DNA of 64,000 nucleotides from Deroplatys truncata. Lineage: Eukaryota; Arthropoda; Insecta; Mantodea; Mantidae. Under the pieces are notes generated by a model. That model had not been told where the DNA came from, did no database searches, and worked only from the letters and a program-made list of their open reading frames with translations. The stretch's first letter is position 1, and the number at the start of each line of letters is the position of its first letter. Made by a program: the position numbers and the translations under genes. Where the stretch lies: the NCBI GenBank assembly GCA_030765065.1, contig CM060986.1, positions 76,067,573 through 76,131,572 of the forward strand, given 5' to 3'. Of the stretch, positions 21,890-35,167 are shown piece by piece.

Positions 21890-24835
21890 TTTATCACAAA
21901 ATATTTTTCCTTTAAAGCAGTATAACCTTCCAGCCTATATTCTCATACAGAATTATTTTTTCTTTTAGATTTGCTCATTTGTGGGACAGCCTCATCTGGC
22001 AGTAGGCCTCTTCCAGTTCATTAGAATTTTTGGGAAAAGCTGAATTTTTAGGTAAGCAGCATATTTTGTGCAATAGTGCCAATACATTAGCATATATTGT
22101 ATGTATATTTTCATTAAAGGTGGCATCTCATATGGATTCTAAACACATGTAATGTTTTGTGCTGCAGGCCAAAGTACAGTATCTTACATTCTCCATATTC
22201 CTTAACTAAATGAAACAACACAATTTTCATATTCAAATTCCACTAGAACTTTTGTAATAACAAAACCAAACATGTAAAAATTTTCATTCACTCATTTTTA
22301 AGGAGGACTATAATACACATAGCCCAGTATTAAGATAATATATTAATTTTAGCCTAATAGCAGATTTGTTAAGCTGTAACACACATTGTCATTGCATCAT
22401 CGTTTGCATCACAAACACACATGTAAGCTAATATTTGTTTAATAATTTTTGTTTTTATTACAGAAAAAACTGCCACTTCCTCAAGTTTTGAGAAAACTTA
22501 GCTTTTTAACCTGTCTTAAGATTCACCATCACATTTGCATGTGTATAAGTTTAAACTCAGGTTTCATTTTCCCAAACATGATAATCTTCAAGATTTTGCC
22601 TATAAAGTAGATGCTTGGCACACTAAAGAATTCAAAGACAGCAGATGTTAGGAAAATATTCACTGTGATAATTCTTTATTGCCTGACTTAGACTTTTCTG
22701 TAGATGCATACCTGTTATGGGATATTGGGAGTGAATTTTGAAAGAACTACAATTTAATCCAATTATTACCACATTTTGACTACTAAATATATCATATATA
22801 CACAGAGAACAAAATTTGAACTAAATCTGATCTATTTTCAAAATTTAAACTGCAGATTTATGACATAAATCAAAATGTTGCATGCACATTCTCTGAAAGC
22901 AGAAAAGTGCGTTTTTGTAATAGTAATCTTGTCTGTGAGGAACAAATGACTTAGATATCTCATGATGTGTTGCTTATACTGAACATACAATCAAATTAAT
23001 TCAGTATGTGTTAAATTTACTAACGCTTGGTATATTTGTACATTGAGCTACTTTTCTTTTAAAGTTATTGCTGATATAGCTGTATAAGTTTACAGTAGAT
23101 ATATTTTCAAACATATGTGAGAGTATTCACTATATTTTAATAACATTTCATGTGCATGAAATATTTCAAACATTCAAATGTGCAGTTTTCAGATAAATGC
23201 ACTTGTTTCAGATGATTTGTTATAGTGGACAAGCAAAATGCTATTTAAAAATGCTTCAGGACAGCCCTCTCTAGTTGCAAGCTGGGAAAATTAAACTGGA
23301 AGAAATTCTAGCAAATGTATGTCATGACTAAAGATCCTGACTCCCTCAGATCCATTGAGCATTGGTTCTTCTAGCAAAAACATCACTGTATGCAACTCAA
23401 AACTGGCTATTGCCTCAAAAACAATAAAAAAAAACTACAAAGAAAGCAATTAATGTTAGAAATTAACAAAGAACACACAATTTTATGTATGCTATTAATA
23501 AAGGAATAATGCTTGATACGACCAGAGGAAACAGAAATAGTAATGGATCTCCATTTAGAAAACATTGTTGTTGTTCACCAATGGTACTGGGGATTAATTG
23601 ATCTGCATCATTTTCCCTCTGGCTTCCCAATATAAAGTCAGTAAGTTATCACTTTTAAGGGCTTTGCATTTGGGAGATGTTGTTTGTTCAGGATGACATC
23701 TTCACAAAGAGTGCATTTGGGTGTAAGTAAGCATTGTATCTTGTAGAGATGTTCTGCAAGGCAATCGTGGCCAGTTGCCATCCTAAATAAGGCCACTGCA
23801 GTCTTCCTTGGCATTTTTTGTATATCAACTATCTTTAATATTCTTATCTTTTAATTCATCTTCTTCATCAAGTCACTGCTGTCTTTTGAAATTTATAAAA
23901 TGTTTCTCTTTGAATTTTGATATTGGCTAATCTGCTTAATGTTGGCTGAATTGAAGCAGGTGAAAGAATATCATTAGTCAGTTGCAAAAAAATGACACAC
24001 CAATGTGTAAAATTGTCTTTCCACTCTGTTATCTATAACGTTCTTGATATGCATTCCCATTCTCGTTAATGGGGTATTGTGAATCAAAATGTTGTATGCT
24101 GTTTAGCTTCCCATTCTCATTTCTGTTCTTGGGTTATTGTGATCCTGCCTTTATAGTACTTATTTCATTCAAATTTTGTTAGCTCCATAAAATGTTGACA
24201 TTGAATTTCATGCTGCACATTCTGCCTATCATACCCTGCATTCACAGAAAACCAATAAGAGTCATGCCAATATCCAGCAGAGCTAAAAACTTACCAGCAA
24301 GCTTAAATGAGAGAAGCAGTAACTGTGTAAAATTCAAATAAACATGGGTGCTTTATGGAGCAAATAGTGAAACGCAAAATCATTTCCATGTCCACAAAGA
24401 TCATTTAAAAGACAATATGCCCTAGAGTATACACATATTGTTGCAAGGGAAGAAACCAAACACAACTGCAAAGAAGCTTCTTTCATAAATGTATGTCATT
24501 AGCAGTGGAAAGATCAATATAGATTATTGAGGAGTATTTAATGCCAGAACATGTATCAACTACAATGAATTGAAAACTTGACCATGAGAACAGCAAGATA
24601 TATAAAAGTGCTAATGTTGTTCCATAGATAGCATTACAGATACTGTTGTGCCATTTATCAAATATAAACAACCACCACATAATCCTACATTTTATCACTG
24701 TCTTCCAGATTATACAATAGAAAGTAAAATCTTGTGGAATACACCACAGGAAATAATAATAGGAGGAAGTGGAACAGCACAAGAAGAGATGATGATGAAA
24801 ATGGAACACTGAGAGTAAGATGCAAAAGAGGAGAT
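21890..24835. other. AT-rich intergenic DNA
   Basis: About 3 kb of AT-rich sequence without a recognised gene, RNA or repeat family. A 108-codon minus-strand frame at 24809-24483 is hydrophobic but shows no motif and is not called. Confidence 0.5.
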
Positions 24836-24839
24836 AAAA

Positions 24840-25050
24840 GGAATCATTGGTGTCATCGCCCCCAATTCCATGGTGGTGGGGGTAGTATGTCAGCTTCCTA
24901 ATCCTGAAGGCCTAGTTCTGAATCTTATTAGGGTGAGTTGCTTGGATATTTTCTCCGGATTTTTCCTTATCCTGAGGGAGTAACATTGGGTAAATTGTGC
25001 TTTATGTATATTGCGCTCACTTGAACATATATTTTATCCATTTCACTCAC
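24840..25050 (+). repeat. tRNA-like SINE
   Basis: A head with GGTGGGGGTAGTATG and the B-box-like TAGTTCTGAATCTT is followed by a body containing TTTTCTCCGGATTTTTCCTT and CCTGAGGGAGTAA. The body resembles the CCGGAAAAA/CTCC-type bodies of arthropod SINEs. Confidence 0.55.
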
Positions 25051-28000
25051 TGTCTTTGCAGACATTAAATATTTAAAAGGACATTAAAAAAACCCACAAC
25101 TACAAAATATGAGCCATGTAAAATGATACCAAAAGTTTTATATTGAAATATTCTGACATCATTATAGCACCAGAAGTTTCAGTTTTAGGAAATGCCTGCA
25201 TTAGTGGCAAGAATGCAAACACCTGACACAACACTAGGGAACCAAGGCTTACTACTAGTATATCCATAAAAGATACCAAAGGAAGTTAACTGGGATGACA
25301 TGCTGCTTGTCCCCAGCTGTTTTGGTGCAGTTTCTGAGATTGGCAGTGCTACTTTTCCATAAAATAACTCCTCAGTTGGTACCTATGGACTTCACAACAC
25401 TCAGTACACCCTGTACCAGTCCTCCCAAATGGAAGAAATCCACATTAAATATTTGGAATTAAATTCAAGTTCCCTCACACTGCAGGGCAGCAATACCTCA
25501 GTGCAACAACATTTACATTAGTAATATCATAATATATTCAGAACTATTCTAATGTTTTGTCAAGGTTTTACAAATTGTTAAAGCCGCTAAACCAACTGTT
25601 ATGCGCTATTCAGCATTCTGTAAACAAAATTTTGTTAAGAATAAAGATTTGCTTGCTGAATGCAACAAACACTAAGAACCTCTTTCTAACACATTTGTAC
25701 ACAATGAATTCGCATAGATGTCGTTTTGATTTACTGTAAGAGGAGCCTGATATAAAGCTAAAAATTTACAGGTTATGCCTGGGTAAGCAATGTTCCATGT
25801 GATACCATTGGTAAATGATGCTCAAAACATAACTTATAAGAGACAAATTTTAATAGCAAAATAAATGATGTGTAATCCCATATTGTAATAAAAAGTAACA
25901 GTTATTAATTTGAGAATTTTATGTTCAAACAGTGATTAATGTTGTGTTAATTTGCATAGTTCATGAATACATGTGCTTCATTTTTAAGCTAAGATTAGGG
26001 ACTGAGCTGTAAGGTATTGCAACAATCCGTTTTCGTTCCCAGAATCAAATTAAATGACATTTCAATCTGCTAAAAAAGTGGCTAACAGAAAGCTACTTGG
26101 CAGCCTCTCATAGCCATAGAAAATGGAATTTGTACTGATGTTGCTGGAAGAGGAAAAGCATAACAGCAGGCAGTCAATTTTGTTATAAAGTGATACTTTA
26201 TACTTAATAAATTTGCATATGAAAAATAATCTAAAACATAATACTTGTAGCAACAACATTCCCCCAGAAAACAGAACTAGTGAACCTACTCTTTTCACAG
26301 TGATCTTTCACTCAGCAAATACCTATTATCACATACAAATATAATAATCATTCAAAAATTAAGATGCAAGAACACTTCTGCAGAACTGAACTGAAGCTGA
26401 ATAGCGCTAAATCATGAATAGAAATATAAGTACCTACTTACACCTGATGGTAAATATTAAAATTTCAGAAAAATCAGCATGCTTACTGGCATCTTTAAAA
26501 AGTCCTAATGAAACTTCCATCAAAAGAATATGAAACTCTCATTCTGTGCTGTTAGTTCTTTTATCTATCTTTTCTAACCTAAAATTCAAACTCATTTTAC
26601 AGAACACTGTCACAGTTGTTCAGCCAATGAGCAAGTTTTGCCATAATATATCTAATTCTTTGGGATCACAAGAAGTGTTAGTCCTCCTGTTCTAAGCAAG
26701 GATGCAAATTAAAAAATCCAGATATATTTTATATTTCTCATGTGACATTTTCATAGCATGCATCCCAGCAAGGCAAAGTAACACATTCAGTAGCTGGTAT
26801 TCTCACTGCTGCTGTCAATGGGAAAATAAAATGCTATTGCAGAGCACACAGATTTTCAATTAACCATTCCATTTGGCTAATAGCACACAAAAAAATAAAT
26901 ATTGCAATAACAAACGAGTTAAAAAATGACAGACCGGGGCACAGTTGTTAAGAGCTGTTCTTTAATGTTAATAATAATGTAGCTGCCTTCTTAACAATGA
27001 AGTTACAGAGTAGCCCTGATTGTCTTGTATTCTGTTTCTTTCAGTTAAAATTAATCAAAATTCTCTCCGTCTAATGATATATAAAAATTTGCTATTTTAT
27101 CCCAAGTTATTCACATCTGTTGTGAATAGAGTAACATTACTTAGAAGAAACAAGAATAAATGAGTAACTAGAGAGCATTTATAAATGTTATTCAAAGAGT
27201 AGAACTGTATACTGCCACTTTGATGGTGCAATGACTAAAGCGTTTACAAAATTCATCAGAAATGTACATGATATTACCATTGTTTCCCATTATATGTTAT
27301 AAGAATTTATCAGTATTTCTTTACAGTAATATGACTTCCAAAGAAAGTTGGATGTTTTCATTATTTACAGTTCTGAAATTATAGCGAAGGAATGAACATA
27401 GCTATGTATATACATAAAGCATTGCAAAAACGCATTACCTAACCACACATTTTACTGTATTACATTTCCTTCCCCCAAGGCACATAATCAGACCATAGCA
27501 TTCCCATTTCAATCTGGGTAATGCAGGATTAATAAAAACAATTAAAATGAAAGCACAACTGAGCATGTTCAACCAGGGGGAAAGATTAAAAGTAAACTTC
27601 ATTTATGCTTTACATCCAGTGCAGTAATGAATTTACATATCCCATACAAACCTCTCTTATCAGTATTTTGTTTTTCCTTAGAGTAAACAATGCTGACTGA
27701 AGTTTAAAAACACAAATCTGTTAAGCACCAATAATAATACATTTTTTTTCCTTCACATTATGGCTTGTTCTGGCTTTAGCCCAAAATATTTAAATATACA
27801 GTGGAAGAGCTTTAGTTTATATCAGTGCTATGCAAATTGGAATAAGAAAGTATTGTGAATTTTTATTTCTAAAAATAAAGCTTATTTCTAAAGCTTATTT
27901 TGCACATGCCATTGAAAGAAAACAAAACAAAACAAAACAAAAGAAAGAAAAAAAAAAGCACCACAGAAATATTGTTCTATTCATGTGTACGGACCAGTAT

Positions 28001-28310
28001 GAGATGGAATATTTGAAAAAAACAAATTTTAATTTATTAAATTTAATTTCTAAATGGCATTCTAATTTCCCATGAGTCAATTACATCCAATGGTGTCACT
28101 ATTTATCAGTTTACCCTTAAGATTCTCTACTTACAAGGCTAGCTTAGGAAGCAAGATTATTAACAAGCAAGAGGATGTGTGATGTAGTCATGTTTCTTTC
28201 AAACACTGCAACACAGCGAACACAATGTGTATGTTGTTGCTATGTGCCAAAAGTGTGATGGTCACAAACAGTAGCATTGCAGAAATAAAAGCTACATTTG
28301 AACATTTTGT
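25051..28310. other. AT-rich intergenic DNA, possible SINE relic near 25380-25510
   Basis: Mostly unrecognised AT-rich sequence. Around 25380-25510 the minus strand has tRNA-like spacing (GAGGTATTGCTGCCCTGCAG, then GAACTTGAATTTAATTCC), which may be a decayed SINE head. An AAAAC tandem tract lies near 27921-27945. Confidence 0.4.
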
Positions 28311-28322
28311 TTTACTGTTCCT

Positions 28323-28619
28323 TAAATTAAATTGAGTTTTATTTATGGACGCTCTTTAACTACTATGGTCCTTAGTGTCCCATTCTATATTGGGCGTGAA
28401 AGACCGGTAATTTTGCTCAGAGGCCTCTTTATCAGGCTTGAGGTTCTTTTACGTGCCGTAAATCTATGACACGGTACCACCGGCTTTACTTCCCTTCCGA
28501 AGGAAGCCATGCTAAGGATTTTTATGCCTGAAAAAAATTCATCGCCCTCCGCCAGGTTTCAACCCGCAACCTCGGGAACTAGAGGCTAGCATGGTAACCA
28601 CTACACCACGGAGGACGAC
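28323..28619 (-). repeat. tRNA-derived SINE with 11-bp target-site duplication
   Basis: It is flanked by TTACTGTTCCT on both sides (28312-28322 and 28620-28630), a hallmark of LINE-driven insertion. Read on the minus strand, the head has CGTGGTGTAGTGGTTACC (A-box region) and CGGGTTGAAACCTGG (B box). The body has GGCTTCCTTCGGAAGGGAAG and GATTTACGGCACGTAAAAG, and the 3' end is AT-rich. A second copy lies at 48052-48341. Confidence 0.9.
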
Positions 28620-28630
28620 TTACTGTTCCT

Positions 28631-29135
28631 GGTTTCAATAGTACTTTCTTTACACTTCAAAGAGCAAGATTATGAAAGAAATTTGAAAGATGAGCTATTG
28701 AAATTGCCTTTCAGGAAAGTTCTCAAAGCTACAGTTAAATGCTTTTATTCTTTAAATTCGTGCCATTTCAAAACTAAATTATTGATACTAGAATATGAAC
28801 TTTTAGTCAATTTCCATTTTAAAATGGTTATCACTGTTGAAATCGCACAGAGGCAATATGTTCCTGTATTTTCTGTTAGTCAAGTGTTCCAATACATTAT
28901 TTTACAAAAAAAAGTAGGGTATATACTTTCTATTAAATTGAATTTCATATTCAAAAGTTAATGTAATTTTCATACCTTATGAGTTATATGATAGAAGATA
29001 ATGCACCATGAAGGTGCAATATCATAACACACTATAATCATAATTAACAGTCTAATGGTTTAATTATGTTCTTAATAACTGTAAGTATCATTACTGAATT
29101 ATCTGCAGATATTAGGGGAAGAAAATAACTATAAT
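28631..29135. other. AT-rich DNA, nothing recognised
   Basis: A 92-codon plus-strand open frame (28683-28961) has no signal or family match and lies in unremarkable AT-rich sequence. Confidence 0.4.
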
Positions 29136-29139
29136 ATCT

Positions 29140-29335
29140 TAACTGACTGACTCTGTGGCAAGTTGGAAGGGTTTTGGCTTTTTAACCCAAATGTCCTGGG
29201 TTCAATTCCCAGCTGGGGTGGGAAATTTTTCTTTATCCAGAATCGTTCTCTATCCTCTGTAGTCTGGTAATATGAATGTGGGTGTGAATGTGTGGGTGTT
29301 AAATGTAAAAATTGAACGAAAAAACCAATGTTAAA
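29140..29335 (+). repeat. tRNA-derived SINE
   Basis: The head has GTGGCAAGTTGGAAGG (A box) and CTGGGTTCAATTCCCAG (B box), followed by GGGAAATTTTTCTTTATCCA and a GTGTGAATGTGTGG simple tail. The AATTTTTCT---CCA--AA-GTTCTCTATCCTC body is shared with the SINE at 2352-2500 (TTTTTCTCCAGCAAAG, TTCTCTATCCTC), so the two belong to one family. Confidence 0.75.
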
Positions 29336-29461
29336 AACTCTACAGCTCAGAGAATAAAAACACCATCATTAAATTGTTTCTCTAGTCAAAGCCCCTAAAA
29401 CCACCATAGAAGTTAAAAAGGACTAAACAAATAAAAAAAATAATAAATTTAATACATTTAC

Positions 29462-30212
29462 ATGACTTTCTCTACCCTTTATCATTTATTGGTGGGTATA
29501 CAAACTAGTCTTACTAAAGCTTATTTTTATATCTACTTCATTTTAATCCAAATAAACTTTTGCAGAAATAGCTACATTACACATTTTATTACAGATACAA
29601 AGGGAACAGCAACAGTCAACTGTTTAAGATGCTATACGCTCGCCTTAAAATTCCATACTGTTTCAATGGAATCGCGAGGAACAACTGAATATTCACACGA
29701 CTTTAAAAGAATGGCTAAGTATTGAACAATTCAAACCATTAATAATGGATATCTCAGAAATGGCTGATGCCAAAAAAGGAAAGTTATTTAAAATAACTTG
29801 TGTGTTTTAAAGCGATCTACACCAAGAAAATTTAAGATATATAGTTTGTGTCATGTAAATATCTTTAATATATAGTACTTAATTAAAGTTGTTAGAGCCA
29901 TTTTTTAGAAAATCAAACATTTCGAAAAATCTTCCATGTAAAGGGAGTTAGGGATGGGGGGATTTTCTTGAAAATCTTTGTGTCGCATGTTTGGAAGGTA
30001 TTCAACTTAAATACAGAGTTGGGTTTTATCTGACATTTCATTTTGAGTTGTGCTGTTCAGACACACACAGACCTTTTCCTAAAAATGCTTCTTTTTTTTT
30101 TCCTTCCAGGGGTCTCAAAACATTTATTTCCAGTGAAATCTCGGTATCAAATTTTTGGGTGGAATAAAATACTTCCCCTACTTACTATACATAATAGAAA
30201 TAGTAATAAATA
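29462..30212 (-). repeat. 0.85 kb repeat family, near-complete reverse copy
   Basis: It starts ACTTTCTCTACCC (29464) and ends near TACTTACTATACATAATAGA (30190). It includes the GGGGGATTTTCTTGAAAATC and GAAATCTCGGTATCAAATTT segments. An internal deletion around 29820 removes the AGTAAAATTTTGTCTA part. Confidence 0.75.
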
Positions 30213-31700
30213 AATTATATATTTTAATTTTCAGCTTTCAATTTCCATGGGTACTTTTATATCCTTTGTATTACAAAAGAATACCATAAGATACACTTAA
30301 AACATAAATTTTTTATGTATAATGTATAACAATAATGCATCAGGAATATATTATTTAATAATATTCTGTTACTCCTACACAAAAAGTTCTTGAGAAGTTC
30401 AGAATGCACACCACTCAGCACACTTCTGATGGTAGGAAAAAGATTATGCTACCACCTCCAATTTTAGTCATTAGTTCCATCATTATTAGAACAGCTATAA
30501 GTTAGTTTTGAAGATAATTTAGGACCATATTCATATATGTTCTTAGTATGAACAATATGGTGGATATGGTTCGTATTCACAAACCAGATCTTACAATAGA
30601 ACATTAAACACCATGGCCTAGCTTAAATTTTCTCATTCAAGAGATACATTCAGAGTAGACTTTCTTTGTCAACTTTGTAATTTTGTGCATTGAATGCATA
30701 TTAAATTGCATATGCACCAAAATTGATAAAACTATGACGACACTGATCTTATGAGCATATGCATTCACTAAAGAAAACTTCTGCTGCATTCTAACCTCTT
30801 ATATAAACGTTTTCCGGGTTAAAGTGAGCAACCACCAAACAATTTTCATCTGAAGACTAGAGGGATCAATGTTGGCATGTATTAAGAAAACGGTAATCTA
30901 GGAAAAATACAAAATACTAAGAAGCCTTGTTAATCTGGTGGGGCACTGGAAGCACTGAAATCTCATTTTTGTTTTCTGTAAGTCTTTTACACTTCACAGA
31001 ATTAGTATACCACATTGTACCTGTTTATAAACAGGTAAATAAAATTACTACTTGCATTAAAATAGTGGTAAATATTGGGGGATGACAGGGAATTTAATCC
31101 ATATTTTTGGAAAATTATCATATTATATTGGTTGGCAACATTGATTGAACAGCTCACTCTGCTCATTTTACTATCTGCACACATTTAATCACATGTAGTT
31201 GGTACTAAATGGTTACAAAGCACCTCTGTAGTGAACTGAAAACTTCTGTGTGTTTCCTGTTAGTTTAGTGGCTAACACGTCTAACTGATTGACTTAAAAG
31301 TTAATTCCTTACAATATTTGTAGGAGTTAACCTAACCTGGATATGAGTACTGACTGGAAGTATAGTCTCCATGCACTGTTTACCTTTTGGTCCTATAAAT
31401 ACTTAAAAAGCCGGTTTCTGGTCACGCTGATCCATAAACTCTTTAATCAATATGCCCTATTCAGTGCTACAGGAGTTATTTGCCTCGCATGGATATATTT
31501 CTATAAAAAACAGAATAAACGTGTGACCCACTTCATGTGTTTGTTATTCCTGTTTCAACCTCCCCCCCCCCAATCACTCTCTGTGTATACCCCTGCCTCA
31601 GCAGGTGGGCTTTGGGGTTTCACTAATGCCTTTTAACCGAACAGGTCATAAATGAGCTAAGATCCTGAAGTACTAAGCTACCGAATCCTTGAGATTGAGG
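30213..31700. other. AT-rich DNA, nothing recognised
   Basis: Unique-looking AT-rich sequence with a C10 tract at about 31561-31571. A 97-codon plus-strand frame (31343-31636) is hydrophobic but has no family match. Confidence 0.4.
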
Positions 31701-31929
31701 GAAAATTCCAAGTAAAACCTCAGGAGGGCACCTCAACCCAATTCAATTCTGGGCACACATTATGAGAGGCAACAATACTATCCCCCAGTAGCTAAAATAA
31801 CAAACACTTACATATTATTATTATTCTTTGGATATACTAGGTCCTGAATTAGCCTATTCAGGATGAAACTTAAAACTGCTAATGCTTTATGAATGCTAGT
31901 TTTGTGTGTCCTTTTTTTTTAATAGTATT

Positions 31930-32030
31930 TAATACCCTCATTTTACTTCATACGGCACCATAGGCAGTGAACACTGGTGATACATGAAATTAAATGATAA
32001 TTGGAAAAGGAAATTTGGGGTTCATAACTG
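31930..32030 (-). repeat. SINE fragment, family of 20955
   Basis: It shares GGCACCATAGGCAGTGAACA and GAAATTAAATGATAATTGGA with the SINEs at 20955 and 21660; the tRNA head is missing. Confidence 0.6.
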
Positions 32031-32089
32031 CATAATTTTGAATAACTGTTAACCATAAAAGATTGACAAAAGCTTCCTACCCCCCCCCC

Positions 32090-32500
32090 AAAAAAAAAAA
32101 AAAATGCAGATCTCTTTAAAACACACAATTTATTTCAAATAACTTTTATTGTGGCAATGGCCACTTCTGAGATATTTGCTGTTATTGGTTTGAATTATTC
32201 AATACTATGTAATTTTTTGAAGTTCTGTTGCCATTCAGTTGTTTTTCATAATGTTATGGAAAGAGTGACCCACATTTAAACATCTGACTGTCAGTTTGGT
32301 TTCCTGCATATTCTTTGTACCTATAATGAAATGTGTAATAAAATTAATTCTGCAAACATCTATCTTGATAACATGAAGGGGACCGAAAAATAAGGCTTTG
32401 TAGGAATATTTGTAGAAGCTATATAAAACTAAATGATAGTGGGTAGAGAAAGTCGTGTGAATGTAGCACATCAGTTTTTTATATATCACTCAATATCACA
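32090..32500 (+). repeat. 0.85 kb repeat family, 3' half
   Basis: It begins after a C/A tract with TGCAGATCTCTTTAAAACAC. It continues with GAGATATTTGCTGTTATTGG and ends with GGGTAGAGAAAGTCGTGTGA, a CACATCAG motif and T residues. Confidence 0.75.
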
Positions 32501-32519
32501 ATGGAATTCCTTCCTAAAT

Positions 32520-32550
<31 letters not shown>

Positions 32551-35030
32551 AAAAAAACTCATTTGTAAAAACATAGGGCTGATTGTAGAAACAATATTTA
32601 TACAATGTATAACTACCACATTATAAGGATGAACATTTAGTAGTAGGCAATGCCTAATCATTGTTTAAAAGCTGATGCTAAACACAGTCAAAAATTCTGT
32701 TTAACCCAAATACAAGCCACTTTTCTTCGAGATGGCAGTTTTGAATGAGTAATTGGACAATTTCACAAGCATAGGAGTACAGCAGAGCACAACAATGCAG
32801 TCCATTCTAAATAATTCAAGGAAATGAAACATTTCATATATATAATTGCAAAAACACTGTCTGTCTGGACCTTTCCATATTTGGTATCACAAGAATGAAT
32901 TCAGAATCTCTTTTAACCCTCTATTGCATAACATTGCCATTTAGCATCAAAGATGTTTAGACAAAATTTTAGAATATATTAAGTGTTTAACTTCAGAGTG
33001 CACTAACCTTCAGCAATGAAATTAAGCTATTACCGCTTTTTTATATTGTAAAAATATTTTTTTTTCAATAAAACTATATTTTTTTAAATATAAAGATGCA
33101 AAATCCATGTGACTGCAGTCAAATGTAATCCCATCAGCATTCAAGCATGTCATTACACCAGTTGTTTTACTTGGGCCCTCCCCATCCTTTACCACAGGCA
33201 CATTTGGCTGCAGTTGCTGGGACTTGAACTTGCAATGTTTGTCTTTGAATGGATGGCCAGTCCATTTTGTACCGCTCTAATGATCACGGCTATTCAAATT
33301 GCTTCGGTTGTGGTGCCAGTGAAAGAGAGAAAGGTTTATTTAGGAATTAGAAGAACGGCATATGTAGCCAAATAATTCATGCAGTAGAGGGTTAACTTAC
33401 TTACAAAAGTTCTGCTCTAACATAGTAGATTCTGCAGAAAATATTTGTTGTTGTAAGCTTGTGTTATGTTTTGTAAGTTGCCTTTTTCTTTAATGCATTG
33501 CTCTCCACTGCACCATAACACGGTTTAAAATGTTTACTGTACATTAAACCATTTAATTCTGTACAAGCTTAACCTCATAAGCAAACGGCTGACTAAGTTT
33601 GCTTGTTTGCATTACTGTCTCATTTTGACTCTTGGAAATCAACAGAGAATTTAATTAAAGCTTCTTCATACTTTGTTTCCTAGGTGATGTTTTGATTTAA
33701 GCAATATCTCATTTAACACCAGGTGAATGCTGTTTAAGAATGGAAATACTTATCTAGCTTAAATGTTAGTTAGACACGTGATATCTAAAGCTCAAGATAA
33801 GTTATCGTTTCTACAATCCATCCATAGTATTCCCTCTTTTTTACCATGTTACCAATGAATAAACTGTATGAACTAATGCAATGAAGTGGCATATTACAAC
33901 TTAATTCAAGTAACGCTGTGTTCATTCTTGAGCCACTTGGCATTATACAACATTTCATTTTGTTGAATGTGCTGAATGAATAAACAGAACTATAATTCCA
34001 ACATAATAAAAATATGCTGACAAGAAAAAAAGTGTCATATAGGGCTAGCTGTACGAACTTGGAATATATCTTAGAATAGATACACCTTGAAATACCCTAA
34101 CTAGAGTATAAATTAGGCATTGGGTTGCATCACACACTTCTATCCCATTGCTATTCCATTGTTAGCAGGTTTAAAGCTTAAGTTGGCTATATTGTGAGTC
34201 ATTCATGGCCAGCTTGATATATAATCATGGCTGGTTTGAAGCAACTTGTGCGCATTTTGTATTATTTTCACGATCAGCTATTCTTAAGCTGTTAATATTT
34301 CATTTAAACTATTTGCTGTAACATGAAATAATCATAACTACCCCAAGCATGTTGAGATGCAAAATTATAATTCTGCAAGTACGTTAGGCAAAATACAATA
34401 TATGCTGGAAAATACAAACACAGATGCTGTGTCCTGTTGCAATAAGGTAAGAGTATGGGAGTGAATAACCTCACTTTTTGTGCAAAGCTATGTCTCATAC
34501 TGAAATACACTTCATAACTGAGTTTAGGCATACTTTGTTTTCTATGCTCAAAACACTTAACTTGACCTCTGTTATTGTATTCCTAAAAAATGCTTGATTT
34601 TTTTTTAAAGTAACATTTTAACCATTGCAACATCACTATCAACTTAAAATATAATTGAAATGCCACACAGAGATAAAGTGCTTAAACTAGTTGCTAAGCA
34701 GATACTATCAACAAACAAAAATGTTACAATACTACATATAAATAGGACATTAGGAAACCTTCTTGTTACTGCTTGCACTTTGCTATGGCAATGTTAACAC
34801 AACAGCTAGAAAGGCTGAATCAAGACATTGATTACCATTAGTTTTTAATGAGCATGTTCTCCATTCAATCAAAACTTGTTTCTAATATCATCCAGTTGCT
34901 TTGTGTCATACTCAGACAAGTGACAGTGATGAAGTCGTTTGGTGAAACCACGTAATAAACACACATGAATTACGAATTTGTTCTCAAATAATTTAAACTT
35001 AATCTTAGAGTAGATATAGGAGCTCTGAAG
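32501..35030. other. AT-rich intergenic DNA, SINE relic near 33110-33330
   Basis: Mostly unrecognised. Around 33280-33180 the minus strand has a B-box-like GCAAGTTCAAGTCCCAGC, suggesting a decayed tRNA-derived SINE. If the exon at 35034-35167 is real, the DNA to its left begins with its 3'UTR. Confidence 0.4.
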
Positions 35031-35033
35031 CCT

Positions 35034-35167
35034 CTAGTAATCTTGGTCATCATCAGCACCTCCTTTCCACATCATGAAGCCTGTAGTGCCGTTAGCTCCA
35101 CCACTGTTAAACTTGCACATATTCTCCAAATACTGAATATCGTACAGAATGACACCTACAGTCACAT
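35034..35167 (-). CDS. Coding-like terminal exon of unidentified gene, or alternative BSDC1 end
   Basis: The minus strand carries an acceptor (catgctacag, weak pyrimidine tract). It is followed by 43 open codons and a TAG: VTVGVILYDIQYLENMCKFN, then a Gly/Asn/Thr-rich piece, MMWKGG and an acidic ADDDQDY end. Composition is clearly less AT-rich than its surroundings. The entry phase is 1, the same as the BSDC1 terminal exon about 1.2 kb upstream, so it could serve as an alternative last exon of BSDC1. It could equally end another gene whose other exons were not found. I do not recognise the protein family. Confidence 0.4.
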
